This document shows, piece after piece, positions 11,776 through 44,799 of a stretch of 64,000 nucleotides of DNA. The notes beneath the pieces are model-generated. The model was not told the DNA's origin. It worked only from the letters and a program-made list of their open reading frames with translations, and searched no databases. The translations under genes and the position numbers were made by a program. Every line of letters starts with the position of its first letter. Within the stretch, counting starts at the first letter, position 1. Source of the stretch: Doris montereyensis. Its lineage: Eukaryota > Mollusca > Gastropoda > Nudibranchia > Dorididae. The stretch spans positions 95,470 through 159,469 of the forward strand of contig JAXRKP010001164.1 of assembly GCA_037039925.1 (NCBI GenBank). Reading direction: 5' to 3'.

Positions 11776-12136
11776 TTAGATGAAATAAAGTTTATTGTTC
11801 TTGTTTTTGTAAGCTCTGTCTGAATGTAGTTTTGTATTTATTGTATCTGCCATTCGAAAAAACAGAGAAGAAATAGTTTCAAAGTCAATAACTGTCCCAG
11901 AAAATTCAGTAAATGGCTCTACAACAACATTTGAGAGCGTGCTGGTCCATTCATTTGACGAAGTGTCTGGTACCTGCCTCATCATGTGGATCTAGATCTA
12001 AATTTGTCTCTAAATCATTACCACCACCTTCAAAGTCAACATCGATGTCAGATTCATCTCCTGAATCAATATTTGCATCATTATTGTCTGCTAACAAACT
12101 CTGATTCCATAAGGAATTCAGAAGATCGAAAGCCAT
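11776..12136 (-). pseudogene. piggyBac-type transposase N-terminal fragment
   Basis: The minus strand starts MAFDLLNSLWNQSLL, followed by an acidic Asp/Glu-rich stretch, then in another frame SSNEWTSTLSNVVVEPFTEF and VIDFETISSLFF. An acidic N-terminus leading into a W-T-xx-L-xx-VxVEPFTE block is typical of piggyBac (PGBD) transposases. The catalytic domain is absent. A GGGTTAA at 12344-12350 may be the remains of one terminus; the other end was not found. Confidence 0.6.
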
Positions 12137-12350
12137 AATGCAGGAATCAGACGACAGCCAAAATTTCGTCTTTCTTTGAAAAATTCTAGTCCGGACGACA
12201 ATTCGTATTTTTACATGTGGTAAAAAGCTACTTTCACTTTGAGTTCTCCTCCACTTCCGGAAAATTCCGGAAAATGTATCTTATCTAAGCTCTTAGCAGC
12301 TGTGACTAAAGTGTATCTTTTTATTTTCGATTAGAGAAGCAATGGGTTAA

Positions 12351-12804
12351 GCGAACAGCAATCAAGAGCAGAGTTCAGATAGCCATAATGTGGTAATTTT
12401 CCATTGCTTTCCACGATGCCTTTACTTGTCGAGTCTGAATGGGCCTAGCTATCCGTTTTACTGCTGGGTCAACAGGAAGACCTGCAAAATTTTCTCAGAC
12501 TGGGAACTCAGGCCTCCTGTGTGGACATACTGACTTAGCTACCAGCGCTTCAGTGACATTATGTTGATCAAAATAACATCTGTTCTGTGTGCACCTTCTA
12601 TTCTGTGTGCACCTTCGTTTCTGTGGATAAAGAAATGAGAAAAAAAAACATGTACACAAAAAAGCATTTTTATTGAGGTGGAAAAACAACGTACTAACGA
12701 ATGGAGTTAACTTTTTAAAATTTAAATTGCTTTATATTCATATTTTTACATTCCATGTTGAAAATTTGCATTGCCCCCTCCCCCCCCCCGATTGTTTTGG
12801 CACT
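12351..12804. other. Spacer without a recognised gene
   Basis: Contains a short tandem repeat (ttctgtgtgcacctt at about 12581 and 12600) and a C-run near 12780. Nothing else identified. Confidence 0.35.
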
Positions 12805-13010
12805 GCAGAGTAGTGTTGCTGGGCACTGTTTTTCAGACTTTCTTGGTGGTCAAACCAAAACAAACCCGGTTAAGACAGAAACATTAGAGGTCTTAGAAGT
12901 ATTAAAGAAACTGATTTGATATCAAATAAAAAGAAATTAAAAAATTAATTTTGTAGTCATGTGAAAACTTATGATAAGACATAACAAGTCAATCCCATGG
13001 GTCTGCTGAT

Positions 13011-33481
<20,471 letters not shown>

Positions 33482-33489
33482 CTGAAAGC

Positions 33490-34178
33490 ACAAAGACAAA
33501 GTGTGACAAGAAGATGACAAAATCAGAGGGAAAAGACCATTTCAAAGTTATCCCTGTCCTCATGAAGAGGGTGATGGTATTTCAGTGACAGAGACGGTGA
33601 TAGTGTGTTCCCGACTATATTAGTCCTTCCTATATGACTGTGAATGGCGGTCGAATGAACACAAAAATGATAAAGAGAGGCATTTATTACACAGGAAGAA
33701 AGAACTAGAATCTAGAGCCACTAAGTTAAAGTATGTTAGGAGAGGTTTCGAGAACAAAAAGCAAAGGAAGACATAGAACGGCACACACATACAGAGTCTT
33801 TAACTTTTAACAACTTGGTCACAAATACTAGAAACACAGCAACATCAACGATAACAATATCATCAGATCCTTGAGAATGACAGAGAAGAATGGAGATCCA
33901 TGATTGCCAATGCCTGTCTCAGACTCGGCACATGAAGAAAAGAAAGTTTTGTATTTTCAATATTTCCAAAGTCAGTCTGAAGTAGACCTAGATATTCTAT
34001 CTAACGGCAAAAATGCACTTTAGTAGCACCACAAGGCAATATCAGCCTCGAAAATGGTAAAACAGTACGATACTGTTTACGATGTGTCGCCAACCCAACT
34101 CGCTGGAAATTTATAACATTAATAAATAACATACACCGTGTGCGATCACTCTCTCATGATTGACTGACCATGATGTAC
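33490..34178. other. Sequence upstream of exon A, no gene recognised
   Basis: No clear further exon of the RNF113-like gene was found here. It is probably intron, since exon A starts in phase 1 and must have a coding exon upstream. Confidence 0.4.
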
Positions 34179-34183
34179 CCTGT

Positions 34184-34385
34184 TGTGACAGAATGGCCAG
34201 TGTAACACAAGATGATGAAGTACATGAGTACAGTTGGTAGATCTGATCTAGACTGACCTAAAATCTTTTTATTCAGCCTTTATATACTTATCTAAGGATA
34301 AGGGGAATTAAGTTTAATAATACACATACATATAAGATGACAACAGTTATATCACTTTTACAATATAGATTATCATTCTATTACA
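34184..34385 (-). repeat. 3' LTR (coding orientation)
   Basis: 202 bp. A purine-rich stretch AGGTGGGAAGATA (complement of 34386-34400) lies directly upstream in coding orientation and could be the polypurine tract. 34386-35061 is non-coding between the LTR and the pol end. Confidence 0.9.
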
Positions 34386-35061
34386 TATCTTCCCACCTGG
34401 GATTGATTGTTCCTAAATCATCCAAGTTAACAAATTGATAAATTAATTCATACGAAACAGATTTAGTTTATAAAAACATTGTAAGCATATTTAATGAACA
34501 TGATAAGGATGGATAAATTCACATTCACAAATTGTTCAGAGCTTGTAGTTCTTCAAACACTTTTCAGGGCTTGTGTGTTCAATGTTCCTATGTAACTAGA
34601 CACTAATACTAAGTCAATAAGCAATATTATATCTAAGTGAGGTATGAAGTGACATTTGTGATACAACATAGGTAGACGAACATATAAACAATGTGAACAG
34701 ATATTCTGAGACATCTGAAGTGTCCTATCTTCAGCACGATTTAAACTTCTCCTGACTTTCGTGTATTATCACAATGAAAAGAATGGAAAAACGTAAAGGG
34801 AAGGATTTAATTTTGAGCATTATTATGGCTCATATCACAACCTAACTGGTAGAGAAATGAAACGACAAAACGACTATTCTTGCATGACACAATCCGTGTC
34901 AAGAACACATAACGGTGAGACCATAGGGTCAAAAGAATAAAAGACGACAAGGCATAACGAGCTTTAGCCTTGTTGATTGTTGCTTGGTTGGGGCATTGAC
35001 ATCATCTTCTGGGAGAAACGATACGACTTGGAACGTTGACGGTGCTCGATTTTCGTCCTGT

Positions 35062-38000
35062 TCAGTTCATTGTGAAGTCTTTGAACCTTTGTGGAAGCTT
35101 TCTCGTTCTTCTCGATCTTGAAGGAACTGGAATTGTGGTGGGTTGTTCTCCGGCGATGGCTTCTGTGGTTTCATCCGATTCGTCAACCTGTGTTTCGTCT
35201 GCTTCTGCTTCTGTTTGTTCCTCTGCTTCCTCTTCCTTCGGGGTAGGGGGTCTTGGAGCCTTTTTGAAGAAGCTACTGTTTCTTGTAATTGTTTTGTTAC
35301 TTCTTTGAGCTGTGATCATTGATCCTTTTTTTCCTTGAACTACGTATGGGGTTGGTTCGTAAGGAGTTGATGGTCTTAAATTTGTTGTATCTTTGACCAA
35401 GATATTGTCACCGATTTGTATGGTTGACGGTTTGACATAGTTCTTATTATCAGCATAGCGTTTCATGTTTTCCTTGCTATGTTATCATTTTGTCTTATGA
35501 CTTCATTCATTGTGGTATCATTGGGTGATGGAGGCTCTGGTAACTTTGCTCTGAGGTTGCGACCAAACAAAACCTGGGCTGGCGCTAGACCAATTGAAGA
35601 GTGAGGTGTGGTCCTGTAGGCCAGTAAGAACTTGAATAATTCTTGTTTCCAGTTTTTGTGTTCTGCAAGTGCGGCCTTGATCGCTTTCTTGATGGCTCTC
35701 ATGAACCTTTCCGTCTCCGCATTGGCTTGGGGCCATAAAGGAGTGATCTTCCTGTGCTTTATACCCATGTTTAGTGTGTATAGTTTGAGCTCGTGGCTGT
35801 TGAACAGTGGACCATTATCTGTTTTTAATTGATGTGGTATACCAAATTCGCGAAGATTTTATCTAGCTTTGGGATGGCAGCTCTAGAGGAGGTGCTTTCT
35901 ACAATGTCGACAACGGCGTATCTGGAGTATTCGTGGGTTACGACGAGCAGGTATTTTCCATTTGGTAAGTGTCCAAAATCGGCACTTACTTCAGACCATG
36001 GCTTACTGGGCAGTGGGACATTTGAAGAGGTTCTTTGTGGTTGTTGGTGTTGCAACTTGACACGCTAGACAGTCTTTTACTGTCCTCTCCACAGCGGCAC
36101 TCATACCGTAGAACCAAACTTTCTCATGTAGTAAAGCTAGTATCTTAGTTTTGCCTTGATGTCCACTATGTGCGATTTGCATGGCCTGGTCTTGCAGTGG
36201 TGTCGGTAGTATGATTTGCCTGTACTTCAGAAGGAGTCTGTCTGCCATGATTGTTAATTCATTGGCGCATTGCTTCAGGGTTTCAAAGCTTCTTGTTTCT
36301 CCAGGAGGGATTCTCAAACTTTGTTTGTGCCAGTTGCCTGATTCTAACGCCTGTATGACTGCTTGTAGGGTTGGGTCCTTGGACGTTTCTAACTGGACTT
36401 GTTCTATGGTCATCGCTTTGGGGATGCTGTTGATTGCTAGGTATTGCACATATTCTTCTGCAATCTTTTGTGTTCGGGAGCTTAGTATGCTTTCTTTGCT
36501 GGGGTGCCTACTCATGTAGTCGGCTGGGTTGTCCTTGCCAGGTTTGAAGACAATCTTCACGTTGTAGGCTTGCGTCCGCACGACCCATCTTTCAATCCTG
36601 GCCGGCAGCTGTATTTTTGGGTTTCCAAACAATGAGATTAGTGGTTTGTGATTCGTGTATACTGAGAACGTTGGTGACCGAACAAGTAAACATGAAGGTG
36701 TCCGCATGCCCACGTGACGGCTAGTGCTTCACGTTCCGTTTGAGAGTATCGTTGCTCAGTGGCAGTCAGGGCTCTACTTGCAAACTGGACAACCTGTGGA
36801 AGTTGATCTGTTCCAACTTGCATGAGGATTGCTGATACTCCTACCGGGCTTGTATCGACATAGATTTGTGTTGTTTTCTTTGGATCAAAATATGATAGGC
36901 TGACTGTCTCTTGTAGTTTCAATTTCAGAGCTTCGACAATTTCATCATATCTTTTTGTCCATTGAAATTTGGTACTTTTCTGCGTGAGTTTCCTGAGTTC
37001 ATGCGTGAGGGTTGCATAACCAGGAATAAATCGTGCTCCGCAAAAGTTTAACATTCCCAACAGACTTCTCACTTCACTGGCATTGGCAGGGTTTGGCATC
37101 TCGCTGATTTCTTTTAGCTTGCTTGGGCATGGTTTTTCATACCTTCGGCAAAAAGATACGTCCAAGAAACTCAATTGTGGATATCATAAACTGACATTTG
37201 CCTTTGTTCAGAGTTAGATTCTTGTCGCAAAATCTTTCTAATACTCCTTTTAAGTGATTGTCATGGCTTTGCTGATCCGTTCCAAATACTAGGATGTCAT
37301 CACTGACATTTATGACGCCAGGTAATCCATTTAGGGACTGACGATTGCATTGGAATACTTCAGCAGCGCTATTGACTCCAAAGTTCAGTCTTTTGAAATA
37401 GGCCTTTGTGAGTGGCAAATGTTGTTATGTAGCGTGACTCTTCGTCTAGTTTCAGCTGATTGTAGCCTTGATTGAGGTCTAACTTGCTGAAGAGCTTTGC
37501 TCCAGACAGCAGCGTAGTAAGTTCATCCAGAGTTGGCATGTTGTGTCGCTCTCTTTTAATGGCTGTGTTTGGGGCTCTCATGTCGACACACACTCTGATT
37601 TTGTTCTGGCTCTTGGGCTTAGGTACGATTACCAAAGGACTGACCCATGGTGTTGGTCCCATTGCTTTCTCTATGACACCTAATTCTATTTCTTTCTCAA
37701 GGTGCTCTTCGAGTTGCTTTCGCATGTGGAAGGGTATTCTTCGATAACATTGAGCTACTGGTTGAACTTCCTTGTCAATGTGTAGGTGTAATTTGTAGTC
37801 CTTAAGCTTTCCTAGGCCTGTGTAAACTTCCTGATGTGTAATATCAGTACCTATTTTGTTGATGGTCGTCAGGAGCTGTAAGTCTTGACTTGTTTCCCAA
37901 CCGAGGACGGGAGATCTGTTGTGTCTACAACGAGAAAATCCACACGCTTCCTGAGGCCATTGTAATTTAATGATGTAATTGATATCAGTGTGCAAATTTC

Positions 38001-38170
38001 CTAGCATTTTCAAAGGTCGTTCGGATGAGAATGGAAAAACTCTTGTGTTACATGCATCAAGACGTGGCTTAGGTTTGAGTTTTGATACTCTTGATTTGGC
38101 AGGATATTGATGCTGGTTCCAGAATCAGCTAGGGCTTCTACCTTTTGTCCTTGAATGTAGACAGGGAAGA
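35062..38170 (-). pseudogene. pol region: protease, RT, RNase H, integrase (frameshifted)
   Basis: Protease motif ALADSGTSINIL (38140). RT: VSPLVIVPKPKSQNKIRVCV, FSKLDLNQGYNQLKL (37470), catalytic INVSDDILVFG (37300), where the usual Y/F-x-D-D position reads V-S-D-D. RNase H: IYVDTSPVGVSAILM (36860). Integrase: AHSGHQGKTKILALLHEKVW and CLACQ (zinc domain, 36160), PWSEVSADFGHLPNGKYLLV (35990), and AETERFMRAIKKAIKAALAE (35690) with a downstream RYADNKNYVKPSTIQIGDNI. Frames change near 38105, 37410, 37150, 36650, 36030 and 35830. Confidence 0.9.
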
Positions 38171-38186
38171 TAGGCATGTCTTTTCT

Positions 38187-38982
38187 TCAAGGTCGTGACG
38201 CATACACATAGTAGTCAGATGATTCGCTATCAGATACATTTTTCTGTACATTCCGCACAGTATGGTTTCTCCTTGTCTTCATGGGAAAAGGCTTTCTCGT
38301 CTTTGATTTACAGACAGTTGAGAAGTGGTTTAGCTTTCCACAGCTCTCCCGCAGTTTCAACATTTCTGTCCTCGGTCTTGGGGTTTTGACCACTCTTTCC
38401 TGTGTGTGTTCGATTGCTTGGGCCTGTGCTGATGTTTTGTGTTTAGCCTGTCACATGTTTTGACTTCATGTTCGATTTGCTTGACGTGTTTACTTGTCAA
38501 CTGCATAGTTCTTGCGACTTGTAGCAGATCATGCTGTGTGAGGTTTGGGTTGCTCAGTCCTTTTCACGGATCCTCGATGACTTGCATCCAGCTACCAATT
38601 GTGATTTGATCTCCTCAAGTTTTGACAGCTCATTGTAGAAGTCTATGCCATCTGTCTGTTGCCTTGTTTGATGGAATGTGTACATTTGGATTTCTTTGTT
38701 CACCTTTGGGTTGAAGTGCTGTATTATGGCTTCGACTAGTGCATCAAAGTATGACCCATCAGGTGCTGGGGTAACTTGGGTCGTGGGAATGTTATCTATA
38801 ATATCATTTAGGTTATTCCCAGCATATGTTAAAAGAAGAGTTTTTTTTCTCTTGTCGTCGGTGATGTTATATGCGACAAATAGGTTGTTTTGTAGTCTGG
38901 AGACCCATTTAGACCACCTTGTCGCGACACCTTCGGATCTTGTATCGAACGGCTCGTAGCTCGGCAGTTGAGCGAATGCCAT
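38187..38982 (-). pseudogene. gag-like region of the gypsy element
   Basis: An open 142-codon part begins MAFAQLPSYEPFDTRSEGVA and includes RWSKWVSRLQNNLFVAYNI and MYTFHQTRQQTDGIDFYNEL, typical of gypsy capsid domains. It stops at 38554. After a stop and frame change, a knuckle-like stretch RESCGKLNHFSTVCKSK follows (about 38350-38300). It keeps C-x4-H-x4-C, but the first Cys of the CCHC knuckle is not in place. Confidence 0.8.
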
Positions 38983-39274
38983 TATAAACAGGCATAGATT
39001 CTACTGATAGAATTATAATGAAATAGATAGCATGGATCTATGATAATAATCTGAATGGTAGTAGTATATTATAGATGCCTTGGATCTATAAAGTAATATG
39101 GGTTAGCAGTCTAGATCTTCTGCATCAGGGTGTAGATAGCTTGGATCTACAAAGAAATCTAGATCTGCATGGTCCTAGATATGAAATAAAAAAATACCAC
39201 CTTATGTTTCCACATGATTTTTGATGTGGATGGTTGAGTGGAGCAGAGATTGATGTGGATTGCTCAGTCCTCTT

Positions 39275-39288
39275 TTACCTTGTCGCCA
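39275..39288 (-). other. Primer-binding site
   Basis: Next to the 5' LTR, after one spacer base, the minus strand reads TGGCGACAAGGTAA. A TGG start complementary to a tRNA CCA end is expected for minus-strand priming; the tRNA species was not determined. Confidence 0.7.
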
Positions 39289-39289
39289 A

Positions 39290-39491
39290 TGTGACAGAAT
39301 GGCCAGTGTAACACAAGATGATGAAGTACATGAGTACAGTTGGTAGATCTGATCTAGACTGACCTAGAATCTCTTTATTCAGCCTTTATATACTTATCTA
39401 AGGATAAGTGGAATTAAGTCTAATAATACACATACATATAAGATGACAACAGTTATATCACTTTTACAATATAGATTATCCTTCTATTACA
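39290..39491 (-). repeat. 5' LTR (coding orientation)
   Basis: Near-identical to 34184-34385, with differences such as TAGAATCTC versus TAAAATCTT and AAGTGG versus AAGGGG. Confidence 0.9.
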
Positions 39492-39496
39492 CCTGT

Positions 39497-40884
39497 GATC
39501 CCCTCTCCTCAGTCAAACTAGTCACTACGTCTAAGTCTGGGATGACCGCTGGACTCACTTGTCGATGAAAGTGTGATTACTTTTCTCCGTGATATTTCTG
39601 ATTTTTCTTATTAAATTATCATATATTTCTTATTTCTACTTTGTAATATGTATCCCAGTTTTATAATCCTCAGGAGAGATTGGAGGGTTCTATTTAGTTG
39701 TTTCTCTGCCTTGTTTCCTGATGGCGGGGGAATTATAAGACAAATAATTTAAACAATATGAACCCCATTACAATTACTAGTTAGTAGTTCTGTTTCCCAG
39801 TTTTATTATAAAAACCAAAGATAAAGATGGATTTATAGGCTGTGCAGGCTCATTGACTGTACATCATTTATCCCCCAGCAGGCCATTTCATTCAAAGTCC
39901 TTTTCAACTCACTGGGGAGCATACAGTACAGCAGCCTGTTAGGCTGGTTCCTACTAACACTCTTGACAAGATCTATCTCTTCGTATAGCTGGGAACTCAT
40001 TCACACCTAAGTCAAGTGAGGAAAATAGATTAAAGTACCTTACCTAGGAGTACAACGTTGTGAAAAAATCCCAACTGTGCAAACGTTGTTACTATTTGAT
40101 ATTTTCATTATTTTCCCATTGGTTTTGACAAAGTATAGATGAATAATTGAGTTGGTCAATTATCACCAAGAAGAAGAATGTGGTGGATGGGAACGATTCA
40201 CGATTCAACATTAGATCTAGATCAAGACGATTAAGATGAGGCGTGAGTGACTTGATTTACAGATCTCTCACTCTCTCCTCACTCGGGGCTTTTTTCCGTT
40301 TACTCACATTATCCATAAGTTTTTATAAGACCTATTACTTTAAATAGACTGCACAAGTGATAGGGATCTATGAATATTTAAGGAAAAGAATACCAAAACT
40401 TTCCGTTTGTGGGATTTTTATCGTTTAACAACATTTTAGCCATAGGTCTTCTATTTTTCTTTGTAATTTAGTAAGTATAGTGTACCACACATATTACAAA
40501 CGGTTCCAACCATTTATTGTCATACACAACGTCAATCAATCAGTATGCACAAACTGCGCACTTTTTAATGCAAATTAGGTAACATCGACTGGCAAAACGT
40601 TTATGAAAAATGTTCATATATAAACAAAACACCTGCACTTCTCAGTAACGACATGTCTCCATAGTCCAATGCTACCTCGAACTACATGGTTGGTTTCAGT
40701 CTCGGTCCGCCCCCTTGTTATTGTCACATTTGAACTGCTCATGTTCACCAGTCAGTCTATTGTCACTTGTCTCATTCACTCATTGAATTGCTCGTGTTCT
40801 GCCAGTTGTCGTTACAGTCTTCAGTCCCATCCGTTGTCGCAAAAGTACCCCGATATTGGAAGTCCTCCCAGCGAATGAGTGGCG
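39497..40884. other. No gene recognised
   Basis: AT-rich, no convincing open frame, RNA gene or named repeat. Confidence 0.35.
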
Positions 40885-41105
40885 TTCCTTTGCCTTCATC
40901 ATTAATGACAAATAGTGGCGATGTCCATCTGTCATTAATGATGAATAGTGCTGGCTTAAATTTAAACACATCTAAAATACAAAGTTTTCTACCCTAAATT
41001 TAACTTGGTTTACGCTGAAGACCATCACTACCAGCCATCATTAATGACTAATGATGCCAGGGTCTGTCATTCATACATGACGGGTAGTGGCGAGGTCCAT
41101 TTGTT
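40885..41105. repeat. Imperfect short repeats around CATTAATGA
   Basis: catcattaatgac(a/t)aat, gtggcgatgtccatctg and related phrases recur three to four times with variation (40898, 40936, 41037, 41085). Purpose unknown; no coding frame. Confidence 0.55.
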
Positions 41106-41314
41106 TTTAACCCTTTTAAGACTAACCTGCCAGCTGACCTCAATATCGATCGATAATCTCGTTCCGCTGTGTATGACGCTTCCGCACGTCGCACCGATAG
41201 TTTTCCTGCCCCGTGACTATTGCACTTGACCACGACGTACCTGTGATTATTGTGATTGTTTTCATCTTCGTAGAGTAAGGTGACACAGCGGGCAATGAAA
41301 TACAACTGCCATAA

Positions 41315-41460
41315 GAGAGACGGAGAGAGAAGAGGGAGGGATAGAGAAAGGGAAAGGAAACAAAAAGGAGACGTAAACAAAATGAGGAAGATAAAGAAAG
41401 ACAAATAGAGAGGACGGAGAAAATGAGAGAGACAGACAGAGAGAGAGAGAGATGAGGTAA
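41315..41460. repeat. GA-rich low-complexity tract
   Basis: Interrupted polypurine sequence. The Ser/Leu/Pro-rich reading frames on the minus strand are by-products. Confidence 0.85.
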
Positions 41461-41524
41461 CATATAGAGCAGGAGGAAGGAGGGGGGAGGCACATGGCTA
41501 CATAGTCAGGCTTTACTTCAGTCA

Positions 41525-43120
41525 TTCAATGATAGCGTGGCTGGCTGTGTCGAATTTAATGTAGTAGAGTTTCAATGAACATTTATCCTTATTTGAATGT
41601 TTCTAAAGGAATCATTTTCTTCCTCACATGTAAATAAAATGATGGAACTATAAAACTAATACTAGAGGAAATGTCCAACCGCCTTTCGTTAATCCCATGA
41701 CCCAATGTGCATAGGTAACACATTTCCATGATGAAGGAAACCGATTTATTGTTTTCACAAGTGTGTATCTCCCCAGCTGCGGCAACACGCTCTATCCCAG
41801 ACCTAACACCTCTCCTCAGCTACATGCTTCTGAAAACTCCCTCCCTACCCTATGTCTATCACTAGTATCACCCTCTCTTCTCCTTTACAATGACATGAGT
41901 GACCATCGTTTTGTATTCTGGGCTGTTTCCTTCCTACAGTTCAAAATTAATCATCCCCTGCTCTCAAACAGCCCCACCCTTTATGCAATCCAGTGGTTTT
42001 TCATAATCTTCCCCCCACTTCTGGATGTATTGTCTTCCTCCTTAGTCCTTTCTGTACAGTAGGAAGATAGACTCTTGTAGTTTCTAATGTCTATACTCTT
42101 CAAACAGCCGCCCTTTCTCTTGTCCAGATGCCACATGTCATCATGACCATGTGAAATTGACCTGTTTGAGAGATCAAAGTCCCTTTTGTTGCTGGTCGCT
42201 GAACTCGGATGAAAGCTTCAATTTTCCTTGTACTTTCAACACTCTAATCTCTTCATTCTTACGTGGAAAAAGAGGTGGAGATGTATTTTGACGTATGTGA
42301 CGTTTGACAATACAACCATCAACACAATGCTCATCCCTGATTGGTCAACCCTGAACATGGTTTCTTTCTATTGACTGAAGGTCACGCCCTCCATTCAGGC
42401 CGACAATAGGTGTACAATGTGATTGCCCACTGATATCTTTTATTTATATCAACCAGTATGTCTTGCTTGTGGGTGGAGCTTCTTACTTAGTAATTGACAT
42501 CTGTCCAGAAGTTGTGTCGGTTATACAAAGACAAGAGTCTTTGGTTTTGTCTACTTTGCAGAGGTCCGCAGCCTGCATTTGAGATAGAACTCCTGTGTGT
42601 TGTATCTCTTTATAAGAATATGTATATCGAGTGTGTGTTAGACTCGGAAATAAACTATCACTTTCACCCCTTTAGAATATTAGAATTCCTCTGTTTGGTG
42701 TGGTGTGGGTTGATCAGCGTAATTGGTCAGAACAGAGGCATTCCCAAAACCTGCCATTGAGTGCACTGCAGCGCAGTTATACGGGACCTGCCACTAACGC
42801 TTTGTCTTGGTGAAAGGCCGGGAGTGAAGCAAATATACGGGACCCGTCGTTAGCGCAGATGTACTCAGAGTGACCAGCGGCATGCAAAGATACAGGACCC
42901 ACCTGAAAAAGGTTAAGGATGAGTAGTGCTGCCTTTTTTTGGTTGAATCAAAATATATGCTGGCCAAGAGCAAGTCAGTTTTAAGTAATATTCAGGAATC
43001 TAACATACCTGAGCTTTCGTCACTCGAACTCCGCCGGTGCGTCCGATATTGCTTTGACCTTTGAAGTTGACATGTTAGAGCTCAGATCTGGATGTGATGA
43101 GATTCAATGTTAATCAATAT
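41525..43120. other. No gene recognised
   Basis: Contains a weak triple repeat with acgggacc or acaggacc at 42781, 42838 and 42893. No protein family, RNA gene or mobile-element end was identified. Confidence 0.35.
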
Positions 43121-43123
43121 ATA

Positions 43124-43669
43124 TGTGACAGAATGGCCAGTGTAACACAAGATGATGAAGTACATGAGTACAGTTGGTAGATCTGATCTAGACTCTTTAT
43201 TCAGCCTTTATATACACTTATCTAAGGATAAGGGGAATTAAGTCTAATAATACACATGTGCAATACCTAGCAATCAACAGCATCCCCAAAGCGATGACCA
43301 TAGAACAAGTCCAGTTAGAAACGTCCAAGGACCCAACCCTACAAGCAGTCATACAGGCGATAGAATTAGGCAACTGGCACGAACAAATTTTGAAAGTCTC
43401 TCCTGGAGAAACAAGAAGCTTTGAAACCCTGAAGCAATGCGCCAATGAATTAACAATCACGGCAGACAGACTCCTTCTGAAGTACAGGTAAATCATACTA
43501 CCGACATCACTGCAAGTAGTGCAAGACCAGGCCGTGCAAATCGCACATAGTGGACATCAAGGAAAAACTAAGACACTAGCTTTACTACGTGAGAAGTTTG
43601 GTTCTACGGTATGAGTACCGCTGTGGAGAGGACAGTAAAAGACTGTCTAGCGTGTATCATTCTATTACA
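43124..43669 (+). mobile_element. Rearranged gypsy copy: LTR ends around an inverted internal fragment
   Basis: Begins with the first about 130 bp of the LTR (TGTGACAGAATGGCC...), with a 13-bp deletion, and ends with its last about 15 bp (TATCATTCTATTACA), flanked by ATATA on both sides (43119-43123, 43670-43674). The middle (43258-43655) is internal pol sequence (AINSIPKAMTIEQVQLETSK, SGHQGKTKTLALL) corresponding to 36475-36060. Its orientation relative to the LTR is opposite to that in the intact element at 34184-39491. Confidence 0.85.
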
Positions 43670-44602
43670 ATATATATATAAATCAACTTGTGAAATGTAA
43701 ATCTAGAATAATAGAGCTAGACTAGATCTAGTCTAGGTTTAGAAGCTTTTTCTAGATTATAAAATAATCTAAATAGAATTATAGATCTAGAATCTAGACC
43801 TAGAGAAAAATCTAGGTTCTATACACACTCTATTATATGGCAGGTTTCCCAAAATGGTCCATCCCAATTTCCCTCTTTTGTGAAAATGTACATGTTAATA
43901 ATGTTATATTTCTTACAAGTGTTATGTACCATGTTAAAGCTTAAAACATGAGGAGTCCATATACTTTTAACAGATAGCAAAGGATTGTGAGGTGAGTAAA
44001 TTAGCTTTTCAAAGTCAAGGGGCGTAACTGCGCAAATTCTTGGTCCAATGCAAGTAACGCAATGTTATGCGACACTGCCCGGGTCTGTCGACCAAAGTTT
44101 CCCTGGCGTTTATTGAGTGACGCAATGTTTGGCCATCCGGTTTGGAGAGTTCACTGGCTGTTCCCTTATTCTCAATTACATGTGAAGTCCACGGCTGGTG
44201 CCTTACCGTTGATGACGCGAGCGCTCAGATCGTGTGGATGGATGAAAAGTGATGCTTTTTTTGTCTTATTGTTTTGTAAAATTCTGTGATTGTACGCCTT
44301 TATATTATTGGCTTTAGACTATCCTTATTACATGTTATGTGTTTATCGTGTGTGCCATTCTGCAAAAAAAAAGGATAAACTTCAGGGCTTATATTTATAT
44401 AATGAGTGAGGATGCGATACGCATAGGCCGATATTTACCAATAAAGAGAGAGAGCAGGTTCTAAACTTTAACATGGTATATAACACTTGTTAGAAATATA
44501 CATGTAAATTTTTACAAAAGAGGGAAATGGGGATGGACCATCCGGGCAGTGGACAGGTAAGCACCTGTACGGGCAGTAGATGACCCCGTCCTCTACGAGT
44601 CT

Positions 44603-44799
44603 CCTGCTGCTTTGCAGGTCGGCCTTGGCTGACCAAAGGCTAAGGGAGTTAACCCTGACAGAAAACAACCTGCTGCCTTGAAGGCCGGTCTTGGCTCACC
44701 AAAGACAGGGTATTAACCCTGACAGAAAATAACCTGCTGCCTTGCAGACTGGTCTTGAATGATCAGAGGCTAAGGGAGTTAACTCTGACAGAAAATAAC
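44603..44799 (+). promoter_or_regulatory. Three tandem 5' UTR monomers of the LINE (about 65 bp each)
   Basis: Units begin CCTGCTGC at 44603, 44669 and 44733, each with a CTTGGCT(G/C)ACCAAAG-type core (diverged in the third) and TTAACYCTGACAGAAAA. Copies 1 and 2 have one unit and copy 4 has two (about 63815-63945). Tandem 5' monomers often carry promoter activity in LINEs; that role here is inference. Confidence 0.65.

Larger units (their letters stand above)
34184..39491 (-). mobile_element. Ty3/gypsy LTR retrotransposon with intact ends
   Basis: Two 202-bp LTRs (34184-34385, 39290-39491) start TGTGACAG and end TTACA (TGT...ACA inverted ends), differ at about 5 positions, and are flanked by the 5-bp duplication CCTGT (34179-34183, 39492-39496). 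Gene order on the minus strand is gag, protease, RT, RNase H, integrase, as in Ty3/gypsy. A primer-binding site lies next to the 39290 LTR. Several frameshifts interrupt pol, so this copy is probably inactive although the insertion is fairly young by LTR divergence. Confidence 0.95.

Noticed and set aside
35036..35308. Ser-rich plus-strand frame with a hydrophobic end
   Set aside because: Antisense of the integrase C-terminal region of the gypsy element.
36181..36519. Cys-rich plus-strand frame (secreted-peptide-like)
   Set aside because: Antisense of the gypsy pol region; the same shadow recurs at 43218-43496.
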